64,000 nt of DNA from Lepas anatifera (GCA_034440635.1 JAOTON010001907.1:434001-498000); one strand, 5' to 3'. Positions 1 through 12,839 are shown, counted from the first letter of the stretch. The notes: generated by a model not told the origin, from the sequence alone. Translations and numbers: made by a program.

Positions 1-2006
1 ATGCATGGATTAAAAGGAACGATAAAAATAATGAAACTTGGCAACACAATCCTGAATATATTCAACAGTGAAGGGAAATCAAGGCTCAGATTTTTAACGT
101 ATACGTACAATTATATGTTAAATGTTGACTTTATATCGTGCCATTGTAACGTTATCAAAATCTGACACCAAACAACTGATCTGATCCTTTCCTCATGCGT
201 GCTTTGTATCCGCTGCATACAAAGCACGCATAGTTGTTCCCCAGCATTTTATAAATAAAAAACATGAGGGATTTGGCACCTGGATAATACTTCGATAGTT
301 CTCTCAAATGAGGTAGGCGTATGTGGTTAAATTGGTCGCGAGAGTACGTTAGAACACTGAACCAGCAGAGTCGATGTGTTTCACTCAGGTAAACGTGAAC
401 TTGTTCTACTGTGAAATTTATTTGTCGAAATCTACGTCTAAATCGATAGCACCCATGTTGCAGTGGTGCAGGTATTGTTTTTGCTCGCTTCCATTACCAT
501 AAGCTGCTCAGTAGAGGTAAGCAGAAAATATGCACTGCTTACTGAGCCCGCGTGTCATTTCTCCTGTGAGGAGGAATAAAACCAGCAGGCGTATTCCGTA
601 AGCTACTCCCTCACGGTTTGCGCTGACCGGGAAAATGCGCAGTTTCCTCTCCCTCATTTTCCAGCTTCCCAGCGTCACGTCCCGGGTCTTCTCCACAATG
701 TGCATGGGGCTTGATCATTTTTCGGCTTCCGATAGAACCAGCACCGATAGGTAAATAAAGTGGAGACATTTTGCCGCAAGTGTAACGTTGTCTTCCTTTG
801 TCCTTCTTACCGGGTTGGTTGCACGTCCTGATTGTATGAGCGATCTGGAATTCGTTCTTCGCGCGCAGTCATCACTAAAACGCAGCTACTTTTCTGATGT
901 AGGTGGATGGGGTTGGTGCAGAGGTGTCTGAGCCGTTTTGAAAAATGTTTTTTTTGTTCATGCAAATGACATACGAGTATAAGTTTTTGAATATACCATA
1001 TTTTCTTATATCTTCGATGTGCCAAGTATACAAAAATTGTAGGGATGTTAAACTACGCTTCTGTATTCAGAGTGTTCGTCCAAATATCTGCCGTTTTTCG
1101 TGTACCGTTTCAGTGGACACCTTGTAAGACTGTGCTCTCTTATTTCGGTTTGCCAACACTATCAAATCGATGAAAAACCTGAAGTCATCTGACTGGTGAT
1201 CAACCAGGGATGGATTTTTCATGAATACCTTGCCGAATCCTGAAATATACTGTTATCGCCTAAATGTAAGACTTTGTTTAATTTTAGGAGGTAAATAGCA
1301 AGGTGCGTCTTGGGTGCCGTCCTTTGCAACTATACTTCTGGGCTATTCCGCTGGGAGGGAACTTAAATGTAATTTATTGTCAGCTCCGACTGCTTTGCCG
1401 CACTAATAGCGCTTGTTCTCCATCACACAGCTACAGCACGAAACATTTCAGTAGAGCGTAGGAATCAGCAGTTTCTATCGGACGGCCACCCACACTTCTC
1501 ACTCGAGGCCTGACGCTGACAGGACGGCTCGTCGGGTGGGCGGGAAATGGGGGTCAGGGGCGGCTGACGCAACCGTGCCGCCCACGGTGTCTTCACACTG
1601 CCATATCGACAGCCCCAACTGAAGCCTCCGATCAGGATTGGGCGCCCGCGTGGCTTTACAGGGAGTGCTCCACATTATTCAGGTTCCAAAAAGCACTGCT
1701 TATGGTTAGCATAAATCTGAATGTGTGACAACCACCGTTTTTGGAGTGGTTTTCGGAGCTGAAAAGAAAATAGTGTATTTTTCTTACAATTTCTCTTGTC
1801 CTAAAAAAATCCTTTTCACAGTTTTTAAAATGCAAAAAACCTTGATCTGGGCCAAAAGATGGACTTACTCATGGAGTACCCGTATCGTTCATTTTATTAA
1901 CAATGTTTTTACAGCCGATGTTTACGTAGTATTTTTGAACTAAAAAAATATAGAAAAATAAATATTTAACATGAATTATTATCACAACACACACATTTGA
2001 GGTGCC
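1..2006. other. No gene recognised
   Basis: AT-rich sequence with only short open frames that show no recognisable protein. A GC-rich patch at about 1490-1640 could be a CpG-type regulatory stretch, but nothing identifies a start site. The only distinct structure is the hairpin at 195-231. Confidence 0.5.
195..231. repeat. Perfect 15-bp inverted repeat (hairpin)
   Basis: ATGCGTGCTTTGTAT at 195-209 is followed by a 7-nt loop and its exact reverse complement at 217-231. No T-run follows, so a terminator reading is not supported. It may be the joined ends of a decayed foldback element. Confidence 0.75.
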
Positions 2007-2260
2007 TTAACGGACTTATCCATGGGCCCCGAAAGCGGGGGGCGGGGGGACGCGTCCTCCCCTGTTGGCAAACCAGGGGGGACGTCCCCCAAAATTTTTG
2101 GGTCAATCGTCATTAATGCTGTTAGGTACCGAATATGCTCAAAATTCGCCTCCCCGGTCAGCACCAGCCCGGGTCCGTCCCCCCTGCGAAAATTCTGTGG
2201 CGGCGCCCCTGGACGTATCTCATCAAGCACGAAAAAGGATGGCCCGCTTACTAGCATGAC
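2007..2260. repeat. GC-rich repeat remnant starting at TTAA
   Basis: A TTAA at 2007-2010 is followed by a GC-rich, G-run and C-run rich block much like the ends of the TTAA-bounded elements elsewhere in the window. The open frames on both strands here are by-products of this composition. No matching right end was found. Confidence 0.35.
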
Positions 2261-2439
2261 ATCTTTCATGAGTGGGAGGGGCTTAGAATTTGAACCAAGC
2301 AAATTGTTGCAACCAGATGGAAAGGATTCCTTCCAGATTTGAAAAGAAGTCCAACAGGTGCCTTCATTTGGAGCTTTAAGTTACTAGAAAACTTAATCCA
2401 TGAGGCTCTGTGTGAAATAAGATAGATATACCAGAAGTG

Positions 2440-2538
2440 ATTTCTTGACACTCTCCTCAAAACTGTTGTTTCAGCCCAAAACCCATTATAATATATATAT
2501 ATATATATTATTTTTTTTTTTTTTTTTTTTTTTTTTTT
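2440..2538 (+). repeat. Dispersed repeat fragment plus (TA)n and T28 tract
   Basis: Positions 2440-2490 resemble segments at 17500-17600 (+), 20770-20870 (-) and 42180-42270 (+); all share a core close to CAAAACCCATTATAA. The fragment is followed by about ten TA units and then 28 consecutive T (2511-2538). Such A/T tails often mark retroposed or slipped ends. Confidence 0.5.
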
Positions 2539-2721
2539 GTCGTGCCACTTCACCTGATTGACAAACTTTCACGTCGACCAAAACTGTTCAATTTTCTTGC
2601 CTCCTCGGTTTGAATGTCCGTTCTTTTAATCAATTTGCAGTGCCCCCCCCCGCGTATATATACTGTAAACACTCACTGTAATGATAAAAAATGATAACGA
2701 TAATGACCTCTGTAAGTAGGT

Positions 2722-2759
2722 CTTTCCGAGACACCCATCCATCTGGATGTCTCGGAAAG
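2722..2759. repeat. Inverted repeat, 12-bp perfect arms
   Basis: CTTTCCGAGACA at 2722-2733 and its reverse complement at 2748-2759 flank a 14-nt loop. The function is unknown. Confidence 0.7.
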
Positions 2760-4492
2760 GTTAAACACGTGTCCATGTCTACTTGAGACATATGGTGTTT
2801 AGACAGTGTAGCCAAGGCCAGGAAATGCAGACATGCGTGAGGGAAACTGAGATCAAGAGCGTGCAGGTTTCAAGACATATGTTTACCTTATGAAAGATAC
2901 GGCGTCATTGGAACAATGGAAGCTTCGTCCACTCAAAAATGGTGCGATGCTAATACAACACCGGCATTAGTCTATCTGTGCCTGATTCTAAACTTAACCA
3001 GCATATGAATATTTATGTATGAAGTCAGGTGATAAATATGTGAATCATATGCATGTCTAGCTCATTCAGTGTTTCCAAAGTTGAAGTGCCATAAGCATTA
3101 ATTTTTTATTGATGGCGTTGATCGTACAGCTGCGGATGTTCAAATGTGCCGGCAATATCCTTTCGCCGGACTGGTGTTTATCTTAGATCAGAGGAACTCC
3201 GTTGTTACCAGCTTTGTTGGGGTACACTTAGAGGAGCTAGCAGATATATTTTTATGTCGTCTATTGGTGTCCTAAACTAATATGCTACTAATTCTTGCGC
3301 GAATAAACCTTTCAGGTGATCCGGTTCTAAACTTTCACTACCACTTACTCATCTTGAGCGTTGGGGACAACCATTTCCACTTTTTTACTTCGCAAACTAG
3401 TTTTCTGTCGGAGCGCTGTTTCGGTTTTGTGGAAGCTTTAACCTCCGCTGGGGTTAACTAGAACTGTTCTGACCTCTGGCCGTGTTGCCTCGCGGAAATA
3501 ATCCCGCTCTGACTGGTTGAAAGGGGCTCATCTGGTTTGTTTGTCCAACCCCAGAGCGGCGTCTGCACTTGTTGCAGCAATACGGATGTGTGATGTAATG
3601 AGAGCATCCGGATCGTACCCGCTAGTAACACATTCCCAACAGCGGCGGATCCAGGGGAGGGTCTCATCTGGTCATAGCCCCTTCAAAATAAACAGCCGAA
3701 TAACACGCACTGTTAGCCGATTTTGGCCGAGTTTTTTTCTATAAAAAAAAAACACCGCGTTCACCATTCCATCCAGGCTACCACCCCCCGCAATGTTTGA
3801 TCTGGATCCGTCCCTGTTCCCCAGCGTAGCCAGTCTAGCTGACCGGCTTGTAGCGGCTGCGGAATCATAATGTCGTTTGGTCCTCTTAGGCTATAAGGAG
3901 CAGGTGTTGATGGTTATTTTGAGTAACTGATGGGGAATATGGCTGATGCTTGGTACACTTGCGTTATTGCTCAGCAGCAACGAGTATTTTGTCGCCCATC
4001 AAAATCATTCAAGATTGACACTGTACACAGTTAAAGCAATTCTAACTCAGGCTTCAGCCCTCGCTCTTGCATACATCACGGAGTTCAAGCTCCATCGTGC
4101 TGGCAAACGTGCCGTAGAGACAAGCACCGTCATCACTACCTGCGCAAAATCGGTGAACAGCACTCACCGGACTCAGCACTTGGCGCTACTTGATTTTGCT
4201 ACCGGAGCATGTGTATGCATACAGGCCTACCCGCTTGCAACTCCTGGTCGTGGCAGCACCTACCAGGTGTGGGTTTGAAAAGGCTTGATCCAACTATCCA
4301 GAAGGAAAACACAACTTTTGCTTTTGTTTTTAGTCGATAAATGTTACTGTTAATGTAGTCATCTGGGGCGGAACTTCACACATAACGTAACAGTAACCCG
4401 TTTCGGCGGGAAGACTTGCAAATAACCTTTTTGGGGACAAAACAAATATATGAGAGCTGCAACGTATTGTAGCATCGAGTGAGAAGCTCTTG
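2760..4492. other. No gene recognised
   Basis: No exon with a convincing protein and splice pair was seen. A 110-codon open frame at 3946-4278 has no recognisable domain. A GGCGGATCCAGGGG motif at about 3645 recurs at the borders of several repeats in the window and marks repeat debris. Confidence 0.45.
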
Positions 4493-4496
4493 TTCA

Positions 4497-5370
4497 CACG
4501 CGCACTGGAGGGGGCCTCGGAGGCCCCTCACCTGTTTTTCCAAGGTGGACGGAGAACCGCTCGTAGCTGAAAAACGATACTTCGCCACATTTAACAGAAA
4601 TCGATAGCGCGTCAATTGGGAAGTTTTTTTGAAAATCCGTCGAAAATTGTTTTGACTTATAGGCTTTCAAAGTCAGACCTGCATTTTGAGATCACCGTAA
4701 TCGCGCGGTCGGACCAGATAGCTTGCATTGGTGCCCGAGTGGTGAAGTCATAACGCCATATACCCGGGATTATATGTCAAGGTCACCTCACGTGAAGGTC
4801 AAGGTCAAAGGTCACAGGTCAAGGTCATATCGCACTTTCAGGTCACTGACAAGGGTCAAATGGCGTTACCCGGTCTGACGAATATTATGCTATGACGTCA
4901 TCGATAAGGTACCCCAATACAAAAGTCAAAGTCAAAGGTCATTGGGAAAAGGTCAATCCTCATTTCCCGCCAAACGGTGGCTATTGTGTTAGTCAAAGTG
5001 TACATTATAAGTAGTATAACAATATTGTGACCTTTAAGGTCAATGACATTGAATGACCTTACCCCAAATTAGACCTTTGAGACCTTCTTTACCTGGTCCG
5101 CCTTTAGCTTATTGCCGCCATTTTCCCGCATAATCACGGCATTTACCAATTCGGTCCCAAACATGGCCAATATTTGACCTTTATGACCTCGTTCGACCTT
5201 GAAGATATTGACCTAGGTCAATGAAAATTGGTCATGATGTAGATCATCATAGCCCCCACCCACCTCCTAAATTAACTTTTTCTGCCCCTCTTAGTTTCCG
5301 AGATCTTAGGGGCCTATCAGCCCTCCCCCTCCAGTGCGCGTTAGTGCCAGACCCCTCTCCAGTGCGGGTG
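4497..5370 (+). mobile_element. TTAA-bounded AGGTCA-rich TIR element, copy A
   Basis: The left end reads CACGCGCACTGGAGGGG after TTCA (a probable mutated TTAA). The right end reads CTCCAGTGCGGGTG before TTAA at 5371-5374, so the ends are inverted repeats. The interior holds about 16 AGGTCA or TGACCT hexamers in under 500 bp, including the perfect palindrome TGACCTAGGTCA at 5209-5220. A long inverted copy (B) lies at 14130-14832. No transposase is encoded, so this is a non-autonomous, MITE-like element. Assignment to piggyBac-type transposition rests only on the TTAA borders. Confidence 0.7.
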
Positions 5371-5374
5371 TTAA

Positions 5375-6575
5375 CCATGGACAATACGTTGCTGATTCGA
5401 GCGTGTTATTGGCAAGGTGTCTGCCTCGGATGAAAAGGTCTCGACATGTAACCAACGCTAGCGTGATGCTCATTATAGTTTCATAGTTTCTTTCATAATA
5501 GTGGCAAAGTTGAAAGTAACTTTTTCTGAGAGTTCTTCAATTATGTCATTTTATGGGTAATGACGTGTCTCGGTAGCTATATGTGAGGTTAGGAGATAGA
5601 AACTATTTAATTTAAATGATATATTCACGTGCGTTTGGAAAAACCACAAGACGTTCCAAAGAGGGCTATTATCAATTACATTTCGCCTTCAGTTCCTTCC
5701 TCATGCATTCGTCCACAGTTGGGCTTCTATACAGGCGCTCGACTTCATAGTTTTATTCCAAATGTGTGAATTGTAGCATGGTTCAAATCGCACATTATTT
5801 ACGTATACGCTTCTTGGTCAAATTTCCTCAGATTCTTTTAAACCATTTCAGACTTATTTTTTCACTACCCACTACCTGGGTAGTACCCAAGTACAACATA
5901 AACGTTGCACATATAAAAAACATCAAACGCCTCTGCCTTCCAAGACTATCGGAATATTATCGGTCATAACATACGTAAGCATTGATCAGACCAGCTGGAT
6001 CTCTAAATGGAATGCACATCATGTTATTAGAAGTACAACATAACAACTACCGTGCTTTCGTCATTTAACAACAATATAATCCAGTTTGGGTCAGCTGTAG
6101 GGACGAGATGTGGGTTATATGCCTACTCTCCTGACTGGACTGTTCTAGCATCACGGCGATGTAAATTATAAGTTGTGAGCTTAGTTCTGACTGCATGCCT
6201 ACTCGTTTCCAAGCCAAGCACCTCCAAAACATGTCCAAGGATATGATGGCACACAGTGCTCGGATCGACGGCAACAGGGGCAGCGACACTCAGTCTCGTA
6301 CAAGCTCTTCATACAAAACGTTCCGTCCCTACAAAGCATCCGCTGTCTTCACGCTCTCCGCAGCGCTCTCTTGGTCTCCTGAGATCTTCGGGGATATTTC
6401 GGAGCTCAGCAACCATCTTCGAATCTCGAAGCATTTGACTCCACGAAGAGTCTGGCTTGCTTCCCTCCGAGGCCTGCTTCAGACCAGCTTCCCTCAGCTT
6501 CAGCTTGTTGGCAGGCGCGCGAGGCGGGGCCCAGCGAAGGCTTCGCTACCATGTTCAAAATCTTCCGCCACAGGC
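5375..6575. other. No gene recognised
   Basis: Mostly AT-rich up to 6180. Positions 6195-6575 are downstream of, and antisense to, the 127-codon ORF and are probably its 3' untranslated region. No poly(A) signal was pinned down. Confidence 0.4.
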
Positions 6576-6959
6576 TCAGGATTTTTTCCCACCGTCTTTG
6601 TGCATGACCTTCATCAGCTTGTCAACTACTTTTGCATGAAAGCCGGCCTTGTTGGATGATGTCGAGGAGTTGTGACCGCACCATGCCGGGGGGCTGGGCG
6701 GGCCGAAGGTGACACTGCGCTGTCCTGAGGACAGGTTGGAGCCTCCTGAAGGCGACCTTCGGTTAGAGGAAGGGGCCGCCGGTGATGCTGCGCCGCTGCT
6801 GAAGGACGGAGGCCGGCTGAAGCCGTTGCTGGCCTGCGAGTGGCAGCGACTGCGGGAGCGGCTGCTGGAGGCCTGCTGGCTGTTCCTGCGACTGTCGCGG
6901 TTCTTGCCTGTGCCGTACAGATCCCAGTCATTCTGCATAATCGGCACCATAAAAGCCAT
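6576..6959 (-). CDS. Ser/Arg-rich basic protein, 127 aa, family not identified
   Basis: A complete open frame on the minus strand beginning MAFMVPIMQNDWDLY and ending KDGGKKS before TGA. Residues about 18-45 are rich in Arg and Ser (RSRSR type), 46-100 are rich in Pro, Ser and Gly, and the last 30 residues are basic and predicted helical (VVDKLMKVMHK). There is no signal peptide or membrane segment. The start has a good context (A at -3, G at +4). The bases just upstream end in ACAAG after a pyrimidine-rich stretch, so the ATG may lie at the start of an exon, with a strong donor (GAG|GTGAGT) at 7124/7123 as the 5' UTR partner. The conserved-looking hydrophobic N-terminus and GC-rich codons argue for a real gene. 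No function can be assigned. Confidence 0.55.
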   Translation of the reverse strand: MAFMVPIMQNDWDLYGTGKNRDSRRNSQQASSSRSRSRCHSQASNGFSRPPSFSSGAASPAAPSSNRRSPSGGSNLSSGQRSVTFGPPSPPAWCGHNSSTSSNKAGFHAKVVDKLMKVMHKDGGKKS

Positions 6960-7079
6960 CTTGTCGAAATTCAGGAATGGGTGGTGTGTACCTTCAGATG
7001 ACCTTGACCACGAATTACTGTCTGCCCTTCACTTCTAATGTCGAAGTTGAATTCAATCTCACTTCTTGGTTCACAGTCA

Positions 7080-7500
7080 GCAAAGTACACGTCCAATGGC
7101 CGAGTGCTCTAATGAAGACTCACCTCGACACTTCCTAGCAGAATTCTGCCCGAACCGGCGTCGACCACGCTATACAAATCGATCGCAGACTTGGCTCGGT
7201 GCCAGCCTCCGCAGCTGGCGCGTTGATTGGCCCAGAACGTGGGAGCCGCCGTACGCCGGCCAATGGGAGGCCGCGTCGCTTGGGCTTGCCGATGAGCCTG
7301 GCGCCAAGTTGGAGCCAGGATGCGGCACCGATCCCAGGAGACCCCGTGCGCACCGTAAACAAACCGTTAGGGGAAGAGGGGGCGGGTCGCCTGCAGGCTT
7401 CGATTACGGCGTAGTTGGTGGCCAGGCGGGTCACGCGGGCACCAGGCGAGAAGTGGCCATGGCGCTGGCGGAATGCAATTGTCTCGAGGAGGGTAAGTAA
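7080..7500. promoter_or_regulatory. GC-rich, CCAAT-containing candidate promoter region
   Basis: A CpG-dense block upstream of the 127-codon minus-strand ORF. It has CCAAT boxes in both orientations (ATTGG near 7225, CCAAT near 7260) and a TATA-like TTGTATAG on the minus strand near 7175. A minus-strand donor TGTCGAG|GTGAGT at 7124/7123 could end a 5' UTR exon. A plus-strand donor-like GGGTAAGT near 7491 would suit a divergent transcript. The long open frames here reflect high GC rather than clear coding sequence. Confidence 0.4.
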
Positions 7501-7655
7501 AGCCTACATGGACGACGCAGCGAACAGCTGTATCTACATGGCGCGGGGACCGGTGTGACCATTTATAATTGTATTTCCAAAGTGTCCTGTCCCCCTGGTC
7601 ACAGACGGCGGAGTCAGGGAGGGTTGGTGGGCACCGGATACTGCCCCCTCCCCAT

Positions 7656-7880
7656 AGGCGTAGGAACGGGGTGGGCCAGGGGGCCATGGCCCCCAGTATT
7701 CATGGTTCTTAACCATTAACCCCTATGGCGTTGACTGGAAAGAAATGACTTCAAAATGCCCGCTGCCCCCCCAATATTCTGGACATTCCTACGCCTATGC
7801 CCCCCCTTTGCGTACTTTTAACATTATACATTTTAACACTAAGCCAATGACGTTGACTGGAAAGAAATGGAATGAAAACT
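7656..7880. repeat. Two dispersed repeat fragments
   Basis: Positions 7656-7715 match, in reverse orientation, positions 16858-16922 (shared CATAGGYGTAGGAACGGGG core). The motif GGCGTTGACTGGAAAGAAATG occurs near 7728, recurs with one change near 7850, and appears again at 41361 and, reversed, at the end of the window. These are fragments of interspersed repeats, not genes. Confidence 0.6.
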
Positions 7881-8943
7881 CCATTGTGCCCCTCCTTAAA
7901 TTCATATCATCCGCCACTGCCGCTCCCTATTTGAAATCCTCGGCTTTCTTCTGTGTGTGCGTGGGGGGGGGCTGCCCTCATTCTTTGGCACTATTGCACA
8001 TGAGCTGAGTTTGAGTGTTGCAGAAGTGACGTAGAAGTAGACCAGCAGCACAATGTCAACACATGCAATACATCGATATCGGCCTTGTTGAGAACTTCCT
8101 GGATGAGACCTCAAGTGCTTAGGCAGACGACAATCTCTTCCTTGTGTGTTTGACCTACATCTTGCCCCCATTACAGCCTTGATCAATCTTGCATCGTCAA
8201 AGCGATGTCAATAGCGAGAATGGTGCCAAGGAGGTTTTATACATAGTTTCTGTTTTTGTCTCACGTTTTCTGTGTTACGAATGAACCTCCCAAACTGACC
8301 TGGATCCAACGTCCGAGCCATCGACTCCATTGCGGAGGACGCAATATTCTCTTCTTCGTTTTTTAGCTTCTTCGTTTCTTTCACGTGTTCACAGTTTTAC
8401 GGGGCGCTGAGTAATCAACCAATGGAAAACCCGCTGTCGTCAAAACAAGCGTATATACTACTGAGAAAACAGGCTAAGACCGATGAGCTCATTTTCTTTG
8501 ACAAAAAGATACTACTTCTACCAAGCTGGGCCAGCCCCACCAGTGAAGGCGCCTGGTGAAACACATAAATGCATGATGCAATTCTTCCCTCGGGCGGCCA
8601 GTTTTCTGATGAAATTCAGTGTTTGCCAGGATCTGTCCGTGCAATTTACGAGTGTGCGTGCCATATGTTACTGGATATTAGTGCAGTTAGTACTGCCAGA
8701 CCGGGACACCGAAATAAGACACCCACTTATTTTTATGTTTGCCAGGATGCTGAATAATAGCTACATCGATGTAACATTATTGATAATACAATTTGCGTGT
8801 GTATTATTGTTTGTTGATCTGACGATTGTGACCGTCAAAAGTTGGGGAGACGAGAATAAGTCTCCTAAAAATTTGGGGACTGAATCGAATTTGGGCTTCT
8901 CCCCTAGCTGCTACTGCGGATGTATGCACCATGAAAACCTTAA

Positions 8944-9645
8944 CCCTTTTCCCTTCAGGGGGACTGGGGCGAAAGGACTCTGCTCACTCCTCATGGTTCT
9001 CCGGTAAATCTCCAAAAGGGTTCGTGGTAAGCTTTTAAATTTTTCTAACTTTTTCTAAAACTAAACTTGGCAGATTCCCTGAAAGTTTTTGAATACTGTC
9101 TTTACTAGGGGTGGATTTAAATGTTAGGAATGAGATGTCAGGTAACAATTCATTTAATTTTCACATATATTTTGACAGAAATGGTTCTAACAGCTCCAAC
9201 AGGAGAGAAAAAGCTCCAACCTTCCGCCAACCAAATGCCAAATACAAAAAGGCTCGCTATTTTCACACAATGCAAAAACGGTACATTAATATTCTCCCTT
9301 TGCCCTTCTTCCTCCCTCCCTCCGAAAAAGAGAAATAAATGCAACAATCATATTTCTAACATCGTAATGTGTCTTAGTCTACATCATAAACTTACCTATG
9401 CGTAAAAGTGTTTCCGTTGTAAACGCTTCCTAAAAGCCCCCCCCCCGCGCAGTAACGACGACGAAAAAAGAACTGACCCGCCCGGGGCCAGACCTGGTAC
9501 TGTGACGTCACAGGTCAACTAATATGATTAAACTTGGCTTAATAGTAAAGGATGGTAATGCGCTTCCAGCACCGTTTTATTTTTTCCGTATCACTACCGG
9601 TTCCCGAGATCATAGGGGGTCCGATCGGAACCCCCAAGCGTGGTG
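8944..9645 (+). mobile_element. Degenerate TTAA element related to 48868-50108 (copy H)
   Basis: A TTAA at 8940-8943 is followed by CCCTTTTCCCTTCAGGGGG, resembling the CCCTATTTCCGGCAGGGGG end of the 48868 element. The following text (TTTTCTAAAACTA, then a step reading AGGGGTGGA) parallels 48960-49030. A block near 9600 reading CCCGAGATCATAGGGGGTCC parallels the right end of the other copy. The right terminus is lost. Confidence 0.5.
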
Positions 9646-9649
9646 GGTG

Positions 9650-12600
9650 TAAAAGAGGCCCAGGCGGTGCCGGGCTATAGAACTGGCCACTCCTGTGCTA
9701 TACACGTCCCCTGTCTCTGGTTTTAATGTGCCCCCTCCCACATTAAATTACGAAGAATTACGAAGAAGGAAGATGTAGGGGCTCTGCCCCGGGGTACACT
9801 TGTGTGGCCGCTGACCCACTGCGTATTATAGGCCCTGGTTTTAGGGTACGCAGTGTGCAATGTGTGTGTTGTTGTACCAATATACGTGTGTGGATGGAAG
9901 AGAACATACTCTAAGAGAAGATATAGAGAACATATCCTAATTATGACTTGATGCCCTTAGCCTACACAAGTTGTCTCTGCCTCGCCCTTAGTACTTCTAC
10001 ATATGACGTTCCGCGTCCTAGTTTTAAGAACTGGCCGCCCTCTCAAGTACACATGCTGTCTCTGTACTTAGTGTGCCGCCCCTGACCCGAATCGGCACTC
10101 CTGCAATTGGTGCGTCGATTCCCAGCCTGAAAAAGTTACCGCTCCGTCCATGCCGCCCCCTGGTGTAAAGACTCGGTCACACGTGATAAACGCTATTCGC
10201 AATAAACTTCTAAATTTTGGTGATTGCCTGGGAAGTGGATATTTGTAAATATTTCAAAATACCTTGGCTGTCTATCTTCATAACGAGTGTTTCATTGCTT
10301 TGCGCTTCGGGCCGTCTGTCAACTACGGCATGAAATCATTAAGAGGTGACAAATGAAATAATTTGGTCTAGGTACATACTTATAGCACGCTTGAAAAATA
10401 TCATACATCATATTGCAATGATTCAACTGATCAACAAACACTGCTTACATTTCGTTTACCTCGCAGTGTTTTATAGAATATGTAAACACATTTTTGCCTG
10501 TTCTGACTACTTCACCTCCTGAAAATCGCACACCAGCTGACGTAGCTGATGTATATAAGGGCACATAAGTAGCTCATGCGCCCTTAGAATTAGCCCACAC
10601 AGAATCGTGAGACGCGAAACCACCTATGAGGTGATGTTGCTACACATTGATTTGAACAGAAGCCCAAGGCATCTGCACTGGTGTGAAATCTCTCACAGTG
10701 TATTATATCTAGAACCCGCTGACTTGAACTGTCAAATGCTTTATTTGTCGCACTGTTGTTACCAGGCGAGCGTGGCTGCTTCCAGGGACTGTTCAGCGCC
10801 ATAAGAGGAGCGGCATGGCATGCCCAGCATGTATGTGCCTCCGCGATGCCAGCGGAACCACAGCCTCTTTGATCCGCTTTTAGACACTCAAAACCAGCCA
10901 AGTCTCTACCACATGACTGGGCCTGGAACTGATCCAGGGTAGTTTTTTCCGGCAAGATTCAGATTACGGTCGCACTCGACAGACTGTAACCCCAGCGTAT
11001 ACATCGGGGACAAACAAATATGATGTCACAGCTTACCAAAGCGAAGCCGAAACAACACCACTCTGTAGCGTCTAAAAACACTTCATGTGTGAGCTGAAGA
11101 GTTCAAATTATCCACAGTTCGTGTAGAGGTATGTGCATTCAGGCATTAAGTGACCAATGAAATAACCTGCTTTAGCAGTTTGCTTTGAATAATCATAATG
11201 AAATTAGACAATTCTGGAATAGTTTTCATTTCCACACAGTACTTTATCTCACCCAAAAATAGTTGAAATCTAATGTTTTCAGAGGATGGTACAGTTTCGG
11301 TACCAGGTGTCCTGCTCGATCTCACAATAGTCTTTCGGGTGACCGGAATCTATTCAGAGCTGGCTGTGGAAATCGCACTTCCTACGTGCAGCCTTCAGTA
11401 ATGTAAACTAGAAATTCATGAAAGGGAAGCCTTCCCACTCAGGCCAAGTCAGAGACACACACCCCCGTATTGCTATACTGAGGTCGGTGAGCCTCGACTT
11501 ACTCCTCCCTCCTGCGGTTACGTCAATGACCTCTGATCAATATCATCGCGGCGGTGCCCCCTTGGCATTCCTCGTTGGTCAGTTTAGCAGCACGTGGTTA
11601 GTAAGGTTACGTCGCACCCCGTGACTCCAGGTCGTTGCTATTCCATGCTCTGTGCTGCGCAGAAGAGCCTCATGGCATCAGTTCAAGGTGATTCGCAGGG
11701 CAGTGGGGTCAAGGCTGCGAAGGAACAAAGTTCAATCTTTTGAGCAGCTTATAAGCAGAGAAAAAGCGACTTAATGGACTCATCACGTTATTTATCGCCC
11801 AGCGCCTGATTTCTAAAGGACGAAGACTGGGTTCACTGCGGCGGGAGCGTGGCTTTATCATAATCTTCCCCCTCCACTCCGCTGGCTACGTTTCGCTTTT
11901 GACCCGGAGGCAGGCACCTAAATCCCACTGTCTCTCCTGGTAGGGTGTGCCACAGCTAACCTCATCACGTCTCCCTGCCAGTGTGTTGGTGGAACCAAGT
12001 CACGAGCACTGTTCACTGTTGTAATTATAGGTTTGGCTATCTGTAACCTTTAATCCCTCTTCATCTCTTTCTAGTTAGATTAAATAACTGTATGCGAGAG
12101 AAAATCCGCATGCTAACTGGAAAATATGTCTGGTCTCCAGCTCCTTCCGTTGGTCCCGAGACCTATGGATTTTCCCAATGGGGACATCTGCCCTGCAAAT
12201 CCCGCATGACTCCAAGTCCATTTCCCCTTGGGGAGGGGTTGAATTTTTTGTATGCTATTTGCCCTATAGATTGTTATGGTCCCCTAACCTATTTGATTCT
12301 AAAGGAAAACAGCAGGGCCTCAGAAAGAAAACTACACCAGGCTTTGGAATGCTACAATGTGTCCATTTAAGCTCCAGATAGTTCCCTTTTACTTTTATGA
12401 TCTCTAGTGGCATTTTGAAAAACATCTGTGGCTTTATGGCATTCTAGCTGAGCCCCAAATACCTATTGATCACTGATGAATTTATTACTGCTCTACATGC
12501 GAATGTTTTCGCGATGTTCTAATCAATAGCAGTAAGAGGGCAGTAAAATTGACTGCGAGAAGCGCAAGTCGGGAATTTTATTTGACCTGGAAGCAGATCT

Positions 12601-12839
12601 AATGACCTAAAGTGAAGCTTGACATCAATCGCAAGCTCTTGTGAAGGGCAACACTCCGGATTCTGCTGTGAAGCTCAAGTCAAATAGAGATCGGTCACCA
12701 GGCGGGTTGTAGCAACGTCCCTGTAGTTAAGGACGAAGGTGGTGACAACCAGACTAAGTGTGAGGTTTAGGTTAAGTATATCAAAAGCGAGAGAGAGAGA
12801 GGGGGAGAGGAGGGTGCCAGACCATACTTATATTTCGTT
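9650..12839. other. No gene recognised; one TATA-like promoter candidate
   Basis: No exon could be identified. TGTATATAAGGGC near 10549 is a good TATA-box match, preceded by a short CAGCTGACGTAGCTG stretch, but no open frame downstream looks real. A GA-rich tract occurs at 12788-12815. The rest is unremarkable. Confidence 0.35.

Noticed and set aside
7066..7500. 144-codon plus-strand frame ending near a GTAAGT
   Set aside because: CpG-rich promoter-like DNA that is open on both strands. The donor may belong to a non-coding first exon.
8300..8330. Minus-strand mini-exon MESMARTLDP followed by CCAG|GTCAGT
   Set aside because: Start and donor are plausible and an E-box and CCAAT lie upstream, but ten codons without a recognisable family cannot be told from chance.
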